The notes beneath the pieces are model-generated. The model was not told where the DNA came from. It searched no databases and saw only the letters and a program-made list of their open reading frames with translations. A stretch of DNA of 39,030 nucleotides, taken from NCBI GenBank assembly GCA_029554865.1, contig JAKPUX010000187.1, forward strand, positions 1-39,030, read 5' to 3'. Below are positions 32,160-39,030 of the stretch, one piece after another (within the stretch, counting starts at the first letter, position 1; every line of letters begins with the position of its first letter). The DNA comes from a bacterium (GTDB lineage Bacteria > Zhuqueibacterota > Zhuqueibacteria > Residuimicrobiales > Residuimicrobiaceae). A program made the translations under genes and the position numbers.

Positions 32160-32667
32160 AGGCCGACAGCTCTATCTGCGCAGACTGGAGATCACTGATC
32201 TGGAACGTACCTGGGTCTGGCTGCACCGCAGGGAAATATATACCAAGATCGGTGTCAAGGTCCCCTTCTCCAGGGAGGAGCAGCTGATCTGGTTCGAAAA
32301 ATTGCAGCAGGATCCCGTCAAGATTGTCTTTGCCGTCTGCCGTCTGAAGGATGACGCCCATATCGGCAATGTCTCGCTTGACCAGATCGACAGCCGCCAT
32401 CACAACGCCAGGATGAGCATCTTCATCGGAGATGAGAGCCTGCAGGGCCAGGGCTGTGGCTCAGAGGCTGTCCAGCTTTTACTGGAGTATGCCTTCTCAA
32501 CCCTCCAACTGCACAAGGTCTGGTGCAAAACCGACGCAGGTTTCCCCGCAGTGATCCGTTTTTATGAAAGGCTGGGTTTCAGGCAGGAAGGAGTGCTCAG
32601 GGAGCATGAATTCAAGGAGGGCGCCTTTGTCGACAAGGTGCTGCTGGCCCGGATCAACAACCCCTGA
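32143..32667 (+). CDS. GNAT (RimJ/PseH-type) N-acetyltransferase
   Basis: A 174-residue acetyltransferase of the GNAT fold. The N-terminal LYLRRLEITDLERTWVWL and the acetyl-CoA pyrophosphate loop GDESLQGQGCGSEAVQLLLE (Q/RxxGxG/A-like, residues about 97-116) are visible. Later HKVWCKTDAGFPAVIRFYER with LGFRQEGVLREHEF is typical of RimJ-like and sugar N-acetyltransferases such as PseH. It lies between the polyprenyl-phosphate glycosyltransferase and a WecE-type aminotransferase, so acetylation of the 4-amino sugar made by that enzyme is the likely job, parallel to WecD in E. coli although not closely similar to it. GGTGAGGG precedes the ATG inside the upstream gene. Confidence 0.88.
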   Translation: MNKTTEGRQLYLRRLEITDLERTWVWLHRREIYTKIGVKVPFSREEQLIWFEKLQQDPVKIVFAVCRLKDDAHIGNVSLDQIDSRHHNARMSIFIGDESLQGQGCGSEAVQLLLEYAFSTLQLHKVWCKTDAGFPAVIRFYERLGFRQEGVLREHEFKEGAFVDKVLLARINNP

Positions 32668-32700
32668 GCCGCAGGGATCCGCCCGCCGATTTTTCCGCGA

Positions 32701-32729
32701 TTTACAGCCTTATTGCCTACTTGTATATA
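32701..32729 (+). promoter_or_regulatory. putative sigma-70 promoter for the WecE-type gene
   Basis: TTTACA (32701-32706), exactly 17 bases, TATATA (32724-32729) in an AT-rich gap. Transcription would begin near 32736, giving a leader of about 36 bases. The aminotransferase gene may therefore be expressed separately from the upstream glycan genes. Confidence 0.5.
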
Positions 32730-32744
32730 TACCCAAGAGATTCA

Positions 32745-32760
32745 TTTAGTTAACACTAAA
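32745..32760. promoter_or_regulatory. palindrome overlapping the leader and ribosome binding site of the WecE-type gene
   Basis: TTTAGT (32745-32750), TAAC, ACTAAA (32755-32760) is a perfect six-base inverted repeat. It starts about ten bases after the predicted transcription start, and its right arm runs into the likely ribosome binding site AAAGG (32758-32762). It could be an operator or a small RNA hairpin that limits translation. Confidence 0.4.
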
Positions 32761-32771
32761 GGCTGACAAGC

Positions 32772-33908
32772 GTGCAGGATCATCCCGGCATCCCTTTCAA
32801 CAAGCCCTTTCTCTCAGGCAGGGAGCTCGACTATATCGGGCAGGCCGTGCGGAACGGCCGGCTCTCGGGCAACGGCCCTTTCACACAAAAATGCCAGCTC
32901 TTCTTCAGGGAGAGATGGCGTTTCAACACAAGCCTGCTGACCACCTCCTGTACCGATGCTTTGGAGATGGCGGCGATTCTGCTCGATATTCAACCGGGCG
33001 ACGAAGTGATCGTGCCCTCGTTCACCTTTGTCTCCACGGCCAACGCCTTTGTCTTGCGGGGCGCCACCATTATCTTTGCCGACAGTCTGGCTGAAAATCC
33101 AAACCTGGACGTCAGCGCCCTCGAAGCCCTGATCACTCCCAGGACGCGCGCGATCGTGCCGGTGCACTATGGCGGCATGGCCTGCGATATGGATCCCCTC
33201 GTCGCACTGGCCCGCCGCCATCACATCCATATCGTCGAGGACGCAGCCCAGGCGATCAATGCCTCCTACAAAGGCAAAGCCCTGGGCTCCTGTGGAGATC
33301 TGGCGGCATTTTCTTTCCACGAGACCAAAAACATCATCGCCGGAGAGGGCGGCATGCTGGTCGTCAACAATCCCGAGTTTGCAGAGCGGGCGGAGATCAT
33401 CTGGGAAAAGGGGACCAACCGTGCAGCTTTCTTCCGGGGTGAGGCTGATAAATACCACTGGGTGGATATCGGTTCCTCTTTCCTGCCGTCGGAGCTCACT
33501 GCCGCTTTTCTTTGGGCACAGCTCGAAAACCTGGAGAAGATTCAGGCCAGACGCCTTGAGCAGTGGAACCGGTACAGGAACCGGCTCTCAGCCTGGGCTC
33601 AGGATCAGGGAGTGCAGATCCCACAACCGTCCCTCCATTCCAGTGGCAATGGCCATCTCTTCTATCTGGTATTCAACACACTCCAACGCCGCACCCAGCT
33701 GATTGACATGCTGTGCAGACACCGGATTTCGGCACTCTTTCACTATCAAAGCCTGCACAGGAGCCCCTTCTACCACAACCGCCATGACGGGCGTTTCCTG
33801 CCCCAGGCGGATCGCTATTCCGATGGTCTCGTGCGCCTGCCGCTCTTTTACGAGCTCGGCGATGACGAGATCGACTATATCTGCGATCTCATCGTTTCAC
33901 AAGGATGA
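32772..33908 (+). CDS. wecE: WecE/RffA-type dTDP-4-amino-4,6-dideoxygalactose transaminase
   Basis: A 378-residue DegT/DnrJ/EryC1/StrS-family PLP aminotransferase, starting at GTG (32772). The match to E. coli WecE is strong along the whole length: IPFNKPFLSGRELDYI, then EMAAILLDIQPGDEVIVPSF followed by TFVSTANAFVLRGA, VPVHYGGMACDMD, and AAFSFHETKNIIAGEGG with the PLP Lys186. WEKGTNRAAFFRGEADKYHW is also near-identical in pattern. The enzyme converts dTDP-4-keto-6-deoxyglucose to dTDP-4-amino-4,6-dideoxygalactose using glutamate. RmlA and RmlB, which make the substrate, are not in the window. Its 3' end overlaps the opposing methyltransferase gene by 12 bases. Confidence 0.93.
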   Translation: MQDHPGIPFNKPFLSGRELDYIGQAVRNGRLSGNGPFTQKCQLFFRERWRFNTSLLTTSCTDALEMAAILLDIQPGDEVIVPSFTFVSTANAFVLRGATIIFADSLAENPNLDVSALEALITPRTRAIVPVHYGGMACDMDPLVALARRHHIHIVEDAAQAINASYKGKALGSCGDLAAFSFHETKNIIAGEGGMLVVNNPEFAERAEIIWEKGTNRAAFFRGEADKYHWVDIGSSFLPSELTAAFLWAQLENLEKIQARRLEQWNRYRNRLSAWAQDQGVQIPQPSLHSSGNGHLFYLVFNTLQRRTQLIDMLCRHRISALFHYQSLHRSPFYHNRHDGRFLPQADRYSDGLVRLPLFYELGDDEIDYICDLIVSQG

Positions 33909-34826
33909 TCCCTCCGCCGGCCAGCCCTGCTTGTGCGCAAGATAAAAAACCGTCTCCTCGGGACTGTGATGCGATCCGATGAGCTGCAGCATGGCGCGGA
34001 CTATCGGCACCGCCATCTTGAAGGCGATGAAACGCACCAGGCCGCCGGCCGGACCCCGCAGCGGCTCATCGAATAGCTCCGCCTCCATCCCGGCGTAACG
34101 CAGCTGCTCCAGTACCTGTCCCACCGTGTACTCGGTCACATGCTCCTTCGACATGAATTCTACCGGCAGGCCCAGGACCACCCTGACCATATTGCGGAAA
34201 CGGTAGCGGCTGGGCGTGGAGATGATCGCATATCCCCCCGGTTTCAGGATCCGCTTCACCCCCTCCAGCAGATTAAGGGGATCGGGGAGATGTTCCCAGA
34301 TATTGTTGAGGACCACCGCGTCGAAGCGCCCTGGGCAATAGGGCAGCCGGCGTGCATCACCTACGGCAAACTCGACCCCGCTGTGGAGACTGGCGGCTGT
34401 GGTGATCGCTGAGATGGAATAGTCGATGCCGCATACCTCTGCGCTGCCAAACTGCTTCTTGATCTCGGCTGTGATAATCCCCTCACCGCAGGCCACATCC
34501 AGAATCGCCGGGGTACCAGAGACTGAAGCCAGGGCCTTCTCCAGCAGTTTCAGGGTGGTAGCAAGCCTTCGATGCTGGAATGCCGGCCATCTGACGAAAC
34601 CCTCTTCGGCTGCATAGGGATCTCCTGCGCGATACTCGTCAACGCCCTCCAGTTGATCAGGCGGCAGAAAGACCAGAAAGCCGGCAGGATGGATGGCGAA
34701 TCTCGCCTCCGTCCGCCCGGTCAGCCATTGGTCGAGTGGACAGCCCTCGCCGGGCGTCAGGGGGCGTCGATTTTCTAGGTCCCAGTAAAGTTGTGAAAAT
34801 TTGTCTGTTGCTGTGTTGTGCAGCAT
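33897..34826 (-). CDS. class I SAM-dependent methyltransferase
   Basis: About 309 residues from the ATG at 34826, preferred over an upstream TTG because AGGAG lies in front of it. The SAM-binding motif I is AILDVACGEGIITAEI (residues about 108-122), followed by VCGIDYS, FAVGDARRLPY and FDAVVLNNIWEHLPDPLNLL, then RILKPGGYAIISTPSRY. This is the Methyltransf_11/UbiE-like layout. A 75-residue N-terminal region and a C-terminal region with hydrophobic helices (GGLVRFIAFKMAVPIVRAML) are extra to the core. Such proteins often act on lipids or glycans in surface loci. It is the last gene of a five-gene leftward block and starts 24 bases after the flippase-like gene. The substrate is not predictable. 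Confidence 0.88.
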   Translation of the reverse strand: MLHNTATDKFSQLYWDLENRRPLTPGEGCPLDQWLTGRTEARFAIHPAGFLVFLPPDQLEGVDEYRAGDPYAAEEGFVRWPAFQHRRLATTLKLLEKALASVSGTPAILDVACGEGIITAEIKKQFGSAEVCGIDYSISAITTAASLHSGVEFAVGDARRLPYCPGRFDAVVLNNIWEHLPDPLNLLEGVKRILKPGGYAIISTPSRYRFRNMVRVVLGLPVEFMSKEHVTEYTVGQVLEQLRYAGMEAELFDEPLRGPAGGLVRFIAFKMAVPIVRAMLQLIGSHHSPEETVFYLAHKQGWPAEGSSL

Positions 34827-34850
34827 CTTTCCGCTCCTATGCGACAAAGC

Positions 34851-35918
34851 TCACAACCGGCGGGTTCCGCCGCCCGGATAGAAGAGGAGGGCGCCGATCC
34901 CGTAGCTGATCAGGTTGCCCGCCAGTCCGGTGAGACTGATGACCAGGGCGGTTTCCGCCGGCACTCCGAAGGCGCTGTAGGCAAGGATGAAGGCCCCCTC
35001 GCGGATGCCCAGTCCGCCGAAAGAGATCGGCAGTGCGTAAAGCAGGAAGAGCAAGGGGACGATGAAAAGGTTGACGATGAAAGATATCTGGTGGCCGTAG
35101 GCCAGAAAAAGGATCTGGGACTGCAGGGCGGACACCAGATGGATGGCCAGCGAGAGTCCCGCCGCCGGAAGGGCGACCTCCGCATCAAACGCGGACCAGA
35201 TCAGGGCCGCCCCAGTGCGCTGGCTGCCCTCCTCCCGGGCCTCTTCCCCGCGAGCCGGCTGGCCGTGTGCGAGGGCATTGAGTCGGCGGGTCATCGCTTC
35301 GAGGCGGGCGTTGACCGCTGCTGCAATCGCGCCGGCCCATCTTCGCCGCCGGAGAAGGAGCAGGGCCGCAGTACCGGCTCCCCCAGCGAGCAGGAGGAGG
35401 TAGAGGGCATCGACCACACGGGCGATACCCTCGGGCAGCCTGTTCGGACCCAGCAGCGGAAAGAGTCCCGCGACCAGAAGCGCACAGGAAAAGAGCGCTC
35501 CCGCTTTCTCAATCAGGATAATGAAAGCGCAGCGGAGATAGTATCCGCTGCGCTCTCCTGTGAGCAGAATGCGATAAGCGTCGAATCCGAGGGTGCCAGG
35601 GGCGAGCAGACCCACGGCCAGTCCCTGCCAGAACTCTCTGATGCTCTTCCGATAGGTGCAGCGGCCGCAGCCGTAATGGTGCAGCAGCAGATGCCAGCGC
35701 AGCGCACCCAACATGACCACAGGAACAAGGAGGCTGAGCCCGAGAATGATCAGGGCCGGATGGCCGCCGGAAGCCAGCTGCCCCAGCCGGGGCAGATCGA
35801 CACTCCTGAGGATTATCCAGAATATCAGCGGAGGAAGAGCCCAGTAGAGGATTCGCCGGCTGGTACACAGCAGGCGGTGGAGGTAGTCTGGAAGCACATC
35901 GCGCGGCACCCGGTTCAT
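34851..35918 (-). CDS. LPG-synthase-TM/flippase-like (UPF0104) integral membrane protein
   Basis: A 355-residue polytopic protein with about eight hydrophobic helices, resembling the lysylphosphatidylglycerol-synthase transmembrane (flippase-like) family, also known from AglD. Typical features are ALRWHLLLHHYG, FWQGLAVGLLAPGTLGFDAY and the C-terminal PISFGGLGIREGAFILAYSA. It lacks the soluble aminoacyltransferase domain of MprF, so it keeps only the membrane part. A basic loop, RRLNALAHGQPARGEEAREE, interrupts the middle (residues about 210-240). Members appear in lipid-linked glycan pathways, possibly as lipid or polyprenyl-carrier translocases. Start and stop overlap: its ATG is within the stop of the upstream ligase-like gene (ATGA). 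Confidence 0.85.
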   Translation of the reverse strand: MNRVPRDVLPDYLHRLLCTSRRILYWALPPLIFWIILRSVDLPRLGQLASGGHPALIILGLSLLVPVVMLGALRWHLLLHHYGCGRCTYRKSIREFWQGLAVGLLAPGTLGFDAYRILLTGERSGYYLRCAFIILIEKAGALFSCALLVAGLFPLLGPNRLPEGIARVVDALYLLLLAGGAGTAALLLLRRRRWAGAIAAAVNARLEAMTRRLNALAHGQPARGEEAREEGSQRTGAALIWSAFDAEVALPAAGLSLAIHLVSALQSQILFLAYGHQISFIVNLFIVPLLFLLYALPISFGGLGIREGAFILAYSAFGVPAETALVISLTGLAGNLISYGIGALLFYPGGGTRRL

Positions 35919-37228
35919 GTCTTAAAATCCTGCACGAGCATGCGCATCTTGCCGCTGGAATCCGGAGGGATCCGCTCCGCAAGCCGGATTTCGAAAGCGA
36001 GTGGGAGGGGGGAGAGTCTTGCCAGCTTGTTCAATAACTCGTTCTCGATGGCGCGATAATAAGCCGCTTCGGCCGCCAGCTCGACAAGAAAGCGGTCGGG
36101 GGCCTGCTGCCGGATACGGAACTGCCGGATCCCTGCATAGTTGTCCATGGTCTCGTAAAAATCCAGATAGGTCAGGCTGCGTCCATCCGGAAGGGTGGCG
36201 ATGTCATCCTGCCGGCCGATGATCCGGTCGATCACCTGCACGCTTTCTCCTCTCTCGTCCTCCACGATTTTATAGGTGGCCAGGTCGCCCTGATCATAAC
36301 GGATGAAGGGCATCAGCCAGCCGTGCAGGTCGGTGACGATGATGCGCGCCCACTGGCCCGGGGCTGCCGGATCGCCCTTGCGGTCGAGAAACTCGAAGAG
36401 GGTGCAGTCACTGATCAGGCTGAGCCCCTCCCGGCCCTTTTGCTGCCAGGCCATCACCCCCATCTCAACGGTTCCATAGGTCTCTGTGATTTCCACCCCG
36501 AAGGCTTCGCGGCAGCGACGCCTGGTCGATGCGTCGATCACCTCGCCGCCGGCAAGGAGCAGCTTGACTGCAGGGGTCTGCCGGCCGCGTCTGGCCAGTT
36601 CATCTGCGACCATGAGCAGACTGGTGCGCACGCCATAGACCACCGCCGGTCGGCAGCGCAGCAGCTCATCGGTGAGAACCTCCGGGGGCAGGGTGTAGTC
36701 GACTGCATGGCGTCGAAGCAGACCAAGCTGCTGGAGCATGCTGCGCCCTTCATCAAGCCGGCCCGGCGAGGTGAAAGAGAAGACCTTGTCGGTCGGACAG
36801 TAGCCGCTCAGCAGGAGGAGGCGCATCCATTTGGCCACCTGGATCTCGCGCTCTCGTTTTGACCGGCAGACGGTCAGAGGCATCCCTGTCGAGCCTGATG
36901 TCCGGTCCGAAAAACAGCCGGCCAGCCGGTGTGCGTAGTCCTCCTGCAGAAAATTTTCCGGTGCGGCCTTGAGCTCCTCTTTTGTCATCACCGGCAGGCG
37001 GGAAAGATCAGCGATTCCGGAAAAGTCGTGCTGGGGATCGTAGCCGGTGTGCTGCATGGCCTCGCGGTGGCGCGGCACGGTGGCGGCCGCCATCATCAGC
37101 TTGCGGACTCGGTTCTGCACAGTTCCGGCGAGGTCGGAAGAGGAGCGGCCGGAGTCAGCGAGCAACCCCAGCAGGGATGTCGTGAGAGTGATCAGGCTCA
37201 AGGCGTGGTGTTTCCTGGCATCCCGCAA
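35915..37228 (-). CDS. PaaK/CapK-like adenylate-forming enzyme (first of two)
   Basis: A 437-residue protein of the AMP-binding superfamily, phenylacetate-CoA ligase/CapK branch. The phosphate loop is FSDRTSGSTGMPLTV (about residue 110), later segments are ITETYGTVEMGVMAWQQK and FIRYDQGDLATYK, and the C-terminal catalytic Lys motif is RIPPDSSGKMRMLVQDF. It should activate a carboxylic acid as acyl-AMP and pass it to a thiol or hydroxyl. The usual start is unclear: the frame begins at a TTG (37228) with a poor ribosome binding site, but it stays open upstream through most of the 118-base gap. CapK-like proteins are frequent in capsule and glycolipid loci, where they may acylate sugars. Confidence 0.87.
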   Translation of the reverse strand: MRDARKHHALSLITLTTSLLGLLADSGRSSSDLAGTVQNRVRKLMMAAATVPRHREAMQHTGYDPQHDFSGIADLSRLPVMTKEELKAAPENFLQEDYAHRLAGCFSDRTSGSTGMPLTVCRSKREREIQVAKWMRLLLLSGYCPTDKVFSFTSPGRLDEGRSMLQQLGLLRRHAVDYTLPPEVLTDELLRCRPAVVYGVRTSLLMVADELARRGRQTPAVKLLLAGGEVIDASTRRRCREAFGVEITETYGTVEMGVMAWQQKGREGLSLISDCTLFEFLDRKGDPAAPGQWARIIVTDLHGWLMPFIRYDQGDLATYKIVEDERGESVQVIDRIIGRQDDIATLPDGRSLTYLDFYETMDNYAGIRQFRIRQQAPDRFLVELAAEAAYYRAIENELLNKLARLSPLPLAFEIRLAERIPPDSSGKMRMLVQDFKT

Positions 37229-37346
37229 TAATTTAATCTCTGCGGGTTGGTCAATATTTGTGTACGCGTGTTCATCAGACCCGGCTTGATTCCCGCGACC
37301 CCTTCGGCAATTCTTTTGCTGATGGTAGAATAATTCCGGGTGCGAG

Positions 37347-38603
37347 TCATGGTTTCATCCGTGAGATGATGATTTTGGTTTTGCCGTTGGGATCGATGGG
37401 AATCTCCTCCACATACTCGATCCGGTATCGTATCCTCTCCATGAAAAGGTTCTGCAGCAACTCTTCAATCTGCAAGCGTTTCGCCGCATCAAGATCTGCG
37501 ATTTTAAGCAACACTGTGCATGCAGCGGCCGAATCCTGTACGACCCTGAACTGCCGCATAAAGGGCAATTTTTCGAGAGCGATGTACAAGGTCGCGCCTG
37601 AAATTTTCTCTCCGTCCGGGAGGATGAGGTAATCATTATTCCGGCCTTCGATTTCAACGATAGCCGCACCCAGCCGGGTCAGCCGGTCATAGTTGCGCAC
37701 CAGCACCCGGTCGCCGAGCTCCATTTTGAGGATGGGTTGGGCTTCATTGACCAGCGAGGTGACCAGCATGGAGCCGCTTACCAGACCGTCCTCGCTCTGC
37801 GGGACGATATCGGCAAGCGAGAAAAAGACTGCCCGGTAATCCGGCTGGTAGAACTCATCGAAGCGTGCGGCGATCAGGTTGGTTTCATTCGCGCCGTAAA
37901 ATTCACAGTAGCGGGCGGGACGAAAGGTATCGGCCAGAAAAGCCCGGTCGGCTTTTCCACTCTTTTCCGCTCCCGGAATGAGCAGGTGCAGTTTCGGGGC
38001 GGGAAGACTTTTCTTCCTGTAATGCTCGGCGATGAGCCGGATGAAGGACTTTTGACCATAGATCACGTTGATCCGGTCTCGTTGAATCCGGCCGGCAATC
38101 TCCTGCAAGGGCATGTTATAGTGGACGACGGTGCGGTGGAATATTCCTAAACGCTGCAGAAAATAGACGTGCTCCTCCCTCTCCCTTGGTGCCAGTACGG
38201 CCATCACCCGGTGCCAGGGCCGCAGTCCGGCCCGGATGAGGTGCCACAAGGCGCGACCCTGGTCGATCTCGGTCTCCCGGTTCGTCCGGTGTATTGTGAG
38301 CGGGACGCCGGAGGAGCCGCTGCTGGTCTGCTTCAGCAGACCGTCCCGAGGCAGCCGGAGATCGAGCAACCCCGCAGAATTGCCCGCCTGCTGAAAGGCG
38401 CGGTATTCAGCCGCTGAGGTCGCGGGAAATTTGTGCACATAGTCTTCCAGCGAGGTGATGTCGGCAGGGGAAATTCCGGCATTTTCCATCTTTGCCCGAT
38501 AAAAGGGCACATTCGCCCAGACATGGCGCACCAGATGGAGGATGTGTTTCTCCACCCACTCAGGTGAGGGCTTACGAAAAGAGTTCAGGTATTCCTTTAT
38601 CAT
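37347..38603 (-). CDS. PaaK/CapK-like adenylate-forming enzyme (second of two)
   Basis: A 418-residue protein of the same phenylacetate-CoA ligase/CapK-like (also called coenzyme F390 synthetase-like) branch. Visible motifs are LLKQTSSGSSGVPLTIHRT (about residue 100), CEFYGANETNLIAARF, LGDRVLVRNYDRLT with EGRNNDYLILPDGEKISG, and C-terminal IPIDPNGKTKIIISRM with the catalytic Lys. It is only distantly similar to the neighbouring PaaK-like protein, so the two probably act on different acids or in different steps. The ribosome binding site is weak. It follows the ICMT-like gene by 34 bases on the same strand. Confidence 0.88.
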   Translation of the reverse strand: MIKEYLNSFRKPSPEWVEKHILHLVRHVWANVPFYRAKMENAGISPADITSLEDYVHKFPATSAAEYRAFQQAGNSAGLLDLRLPRDGLLKQTSSGSSGVPLTIHRTNRETEIDQGRALWHLIRAGLRPWHRVMAVLAPREREEHVYFLQRLGIFHRTVVHYNMPLQEIAGRIQRDRINVIYGQKSFIRLIAEHYRKKSLPAPKLHLLIPGAEKSGKADRAFLADTFRPARYCEFYGANETNLIAARFDEFYQPDYRAVFFSLADIVPQSEDGLVSGSMLVTSLVNEAQPILKMELGDRVLVRNYDRLTRLGAAIVEIEGRNNDYLILPDGEKISGATLYIALEKLPFMRQFRVVQDSAAACTVLLKIADLDAAKRLQIEELLQNLFMERIRYRIEYVEEIPIDPNGKTKIIISRMKP

Positions 38604-38637
38604 AATCCAATTTGTTCTCTGGTCGAATCAGGGGGAG

Positions 38638-39030
38638 CTAAAGCATGAACGGGATGAACCTTTTCGTGCAATTCATGTATTGCCGGTAGGGGTCACCAAA
38701 GTATTGGATGCACTCCCTTTCGTCCGCCTTGGCTGTAGCCACGAGGCTTACGCTGGCTGCAAGCCCCAGAATGAAGGAAACCCACGAAATATCCTTGAGA
38801 AATGCTCCCCAGGTAAAATAAAGCAGGGAGGCATAGAGCGGGTGGCGGATGTAGCGGTAAATTCCCGAATTGACGAGTTCTGAAGTGCTCTCGAAGGCAT
38901 ACAACTCGCTCTCGTTGCGGCTGCCGGATCGTTTCGCCCTGAGCAGTTGGGCTGCTCCCTGCCAGAGCAGGTAGAGCGATCCGAACAGGATCAGCCAGGA
39001 GAGCGACTGGCGGGCGGAGAAAGGTGCAGT
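38638..39030 (-). CDS. ICMT/PEMT-like membrane methyltransferase (5' part beyond window)
   Basis: The minus-strand frame is open to the right edge, so only the C-terminal 130 residues are present. A hydrophobic helix (SLSWLILFGSLYLLWQG) is followed by the family hallmark SGIYRYIRHPLYASLLYF, with its RHPxY motif. A further hydrophobic pair and the ending KADERECIQYFGDPYRQYMN are also typical. This matches the isoprenylcysteine carboxyl methyltransferase/PEMT-type (NnrU-like) integral membrane methyltransferases. Members methylate lipids or other membrane-bound compounds; the substrate cannot be read. A frame that starts at a TTG (38904) would miss the first helix, so the longer, partial frame is preferred. 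It heads the visible part of the leftward block. Confidence 0.85.
   Translation of the reverse strand, partial: TAPFSARQSLSWLILFGSLYLLWQGAAQLLRAKRSGSRNESELYAFESTSELVNSGIYRYIRHPLYASLLYFTWGAFLKDISWVSFILGLAASVSLVATAKADERECIQYFGDPYRQYMNCTKRFIPFML

Noticed and set aside
1-39030. CRISPR array, tRNA or rRNA genes, prophage or complete insertion sequence
   Set aside because: No regularly spaced repeats, cloverleaf-like sequences, rRNA signatures, integrase or transposase genes were seen anywhere in the window.

Overview
The window is a GC-rich, gene-dense bacterial chromosome segment with mostly short intergenic gaps. The best lineage clue is the secreted CotH-family protein at 10047-12377. It ends in a lamin-tail domain and a WPNPFN...K type-A sorting (T9SS/FlgD-Ig-like) domain, which is typical of the FCB group (Bacteroidota, Calditrichota, candidate division KSB1 and relatives). 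A hydrogenase-related Ehr complex, a lipoprotein-type RND adaptor and an outer-membrane TolC protein fit a Gram-negative, probably anaerobic or facultative FCB-type organism. No rRNA, tRNA, CRISPR array or intact insertion sequence was seen, so the taxonomic call is only an inference.

Layout. 1-2065: the tail of a possible gene, a gene-poor stretch, an SRPBCC-domain protein, a truncated DUF2461 gene and a one-TM hypothetical protein. 2091-8288 (minus): a TetR regulator leading a TolC / membrane-fusion / RND efflux operon, with a near-perfect 16-bp palindrome upstream as likely operator. 8636-9836 (plus): a small ORF overlapping an unrecognised lipoprotein gene. 10047-12377 (minus): the CotH/LTD/sorting-domain protein. 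12628-13902 (plus): a divergent class I isoprenoid-synthase-like enzyme. 14006-21968 (plus): a tightly coupled operon that starts with an HTH-PTS EIIA fusion protein and continues with six subunits of an energy-converting hydrogenase-related (Ehr) complex. The large subunit of this complex lacks the NiFe-binding cysteines. 22093-22723: a small protein overlapping a nucleotidyltransferase, a toxin-antitoxin-like pair. 22799-25241 (minus): a YgeY-type M20 hydrolase followed by a threonine-synthase-like PLP enzyme. 25558-26691: a GH26 mannanase-like enzyme with a 23-bp palindrome upstream. 26780-28672: two different CDF metal exporters. 28838-33908 (plus) and 33897-39030 (minus): two convergent blocks of a surface-glycan or glycolipid locus that runs off the right edge.

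How the genes work together. The Ehr operon encodes two antiporter-like membrane subunits (HyfB- and HyfF-like), a NuoH-like and a HyfE-like membrane subunit, a fused NuoC-NuoD-like large subunit and a fused ferredoxin-NuoB-like subunit. This suggests a ferredoxin-linked ion pump that does not use hydrogen. The HTH-EIIA protein at its head could tie its expression to PTS phosphorylation state. In the glycan locus, a WecE-type aminotransferase, a GNAT acetyltransferase, an ATP-grasp ligase, an ArnC/GtrB-type polyprenyl-phosphate glycosyltransferase and a GT87-like membrane glycosyltransferase could make and transfer an acylated amino sugar. The opposing block (an ICMT-like methyltransferase, two PaaK/CapK-like adenylating enzymes, a flippase-like membrane protein and a SAM methyltransferase) could modify or translocate the product. 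These pathway models are inferences from gene families and gene order.
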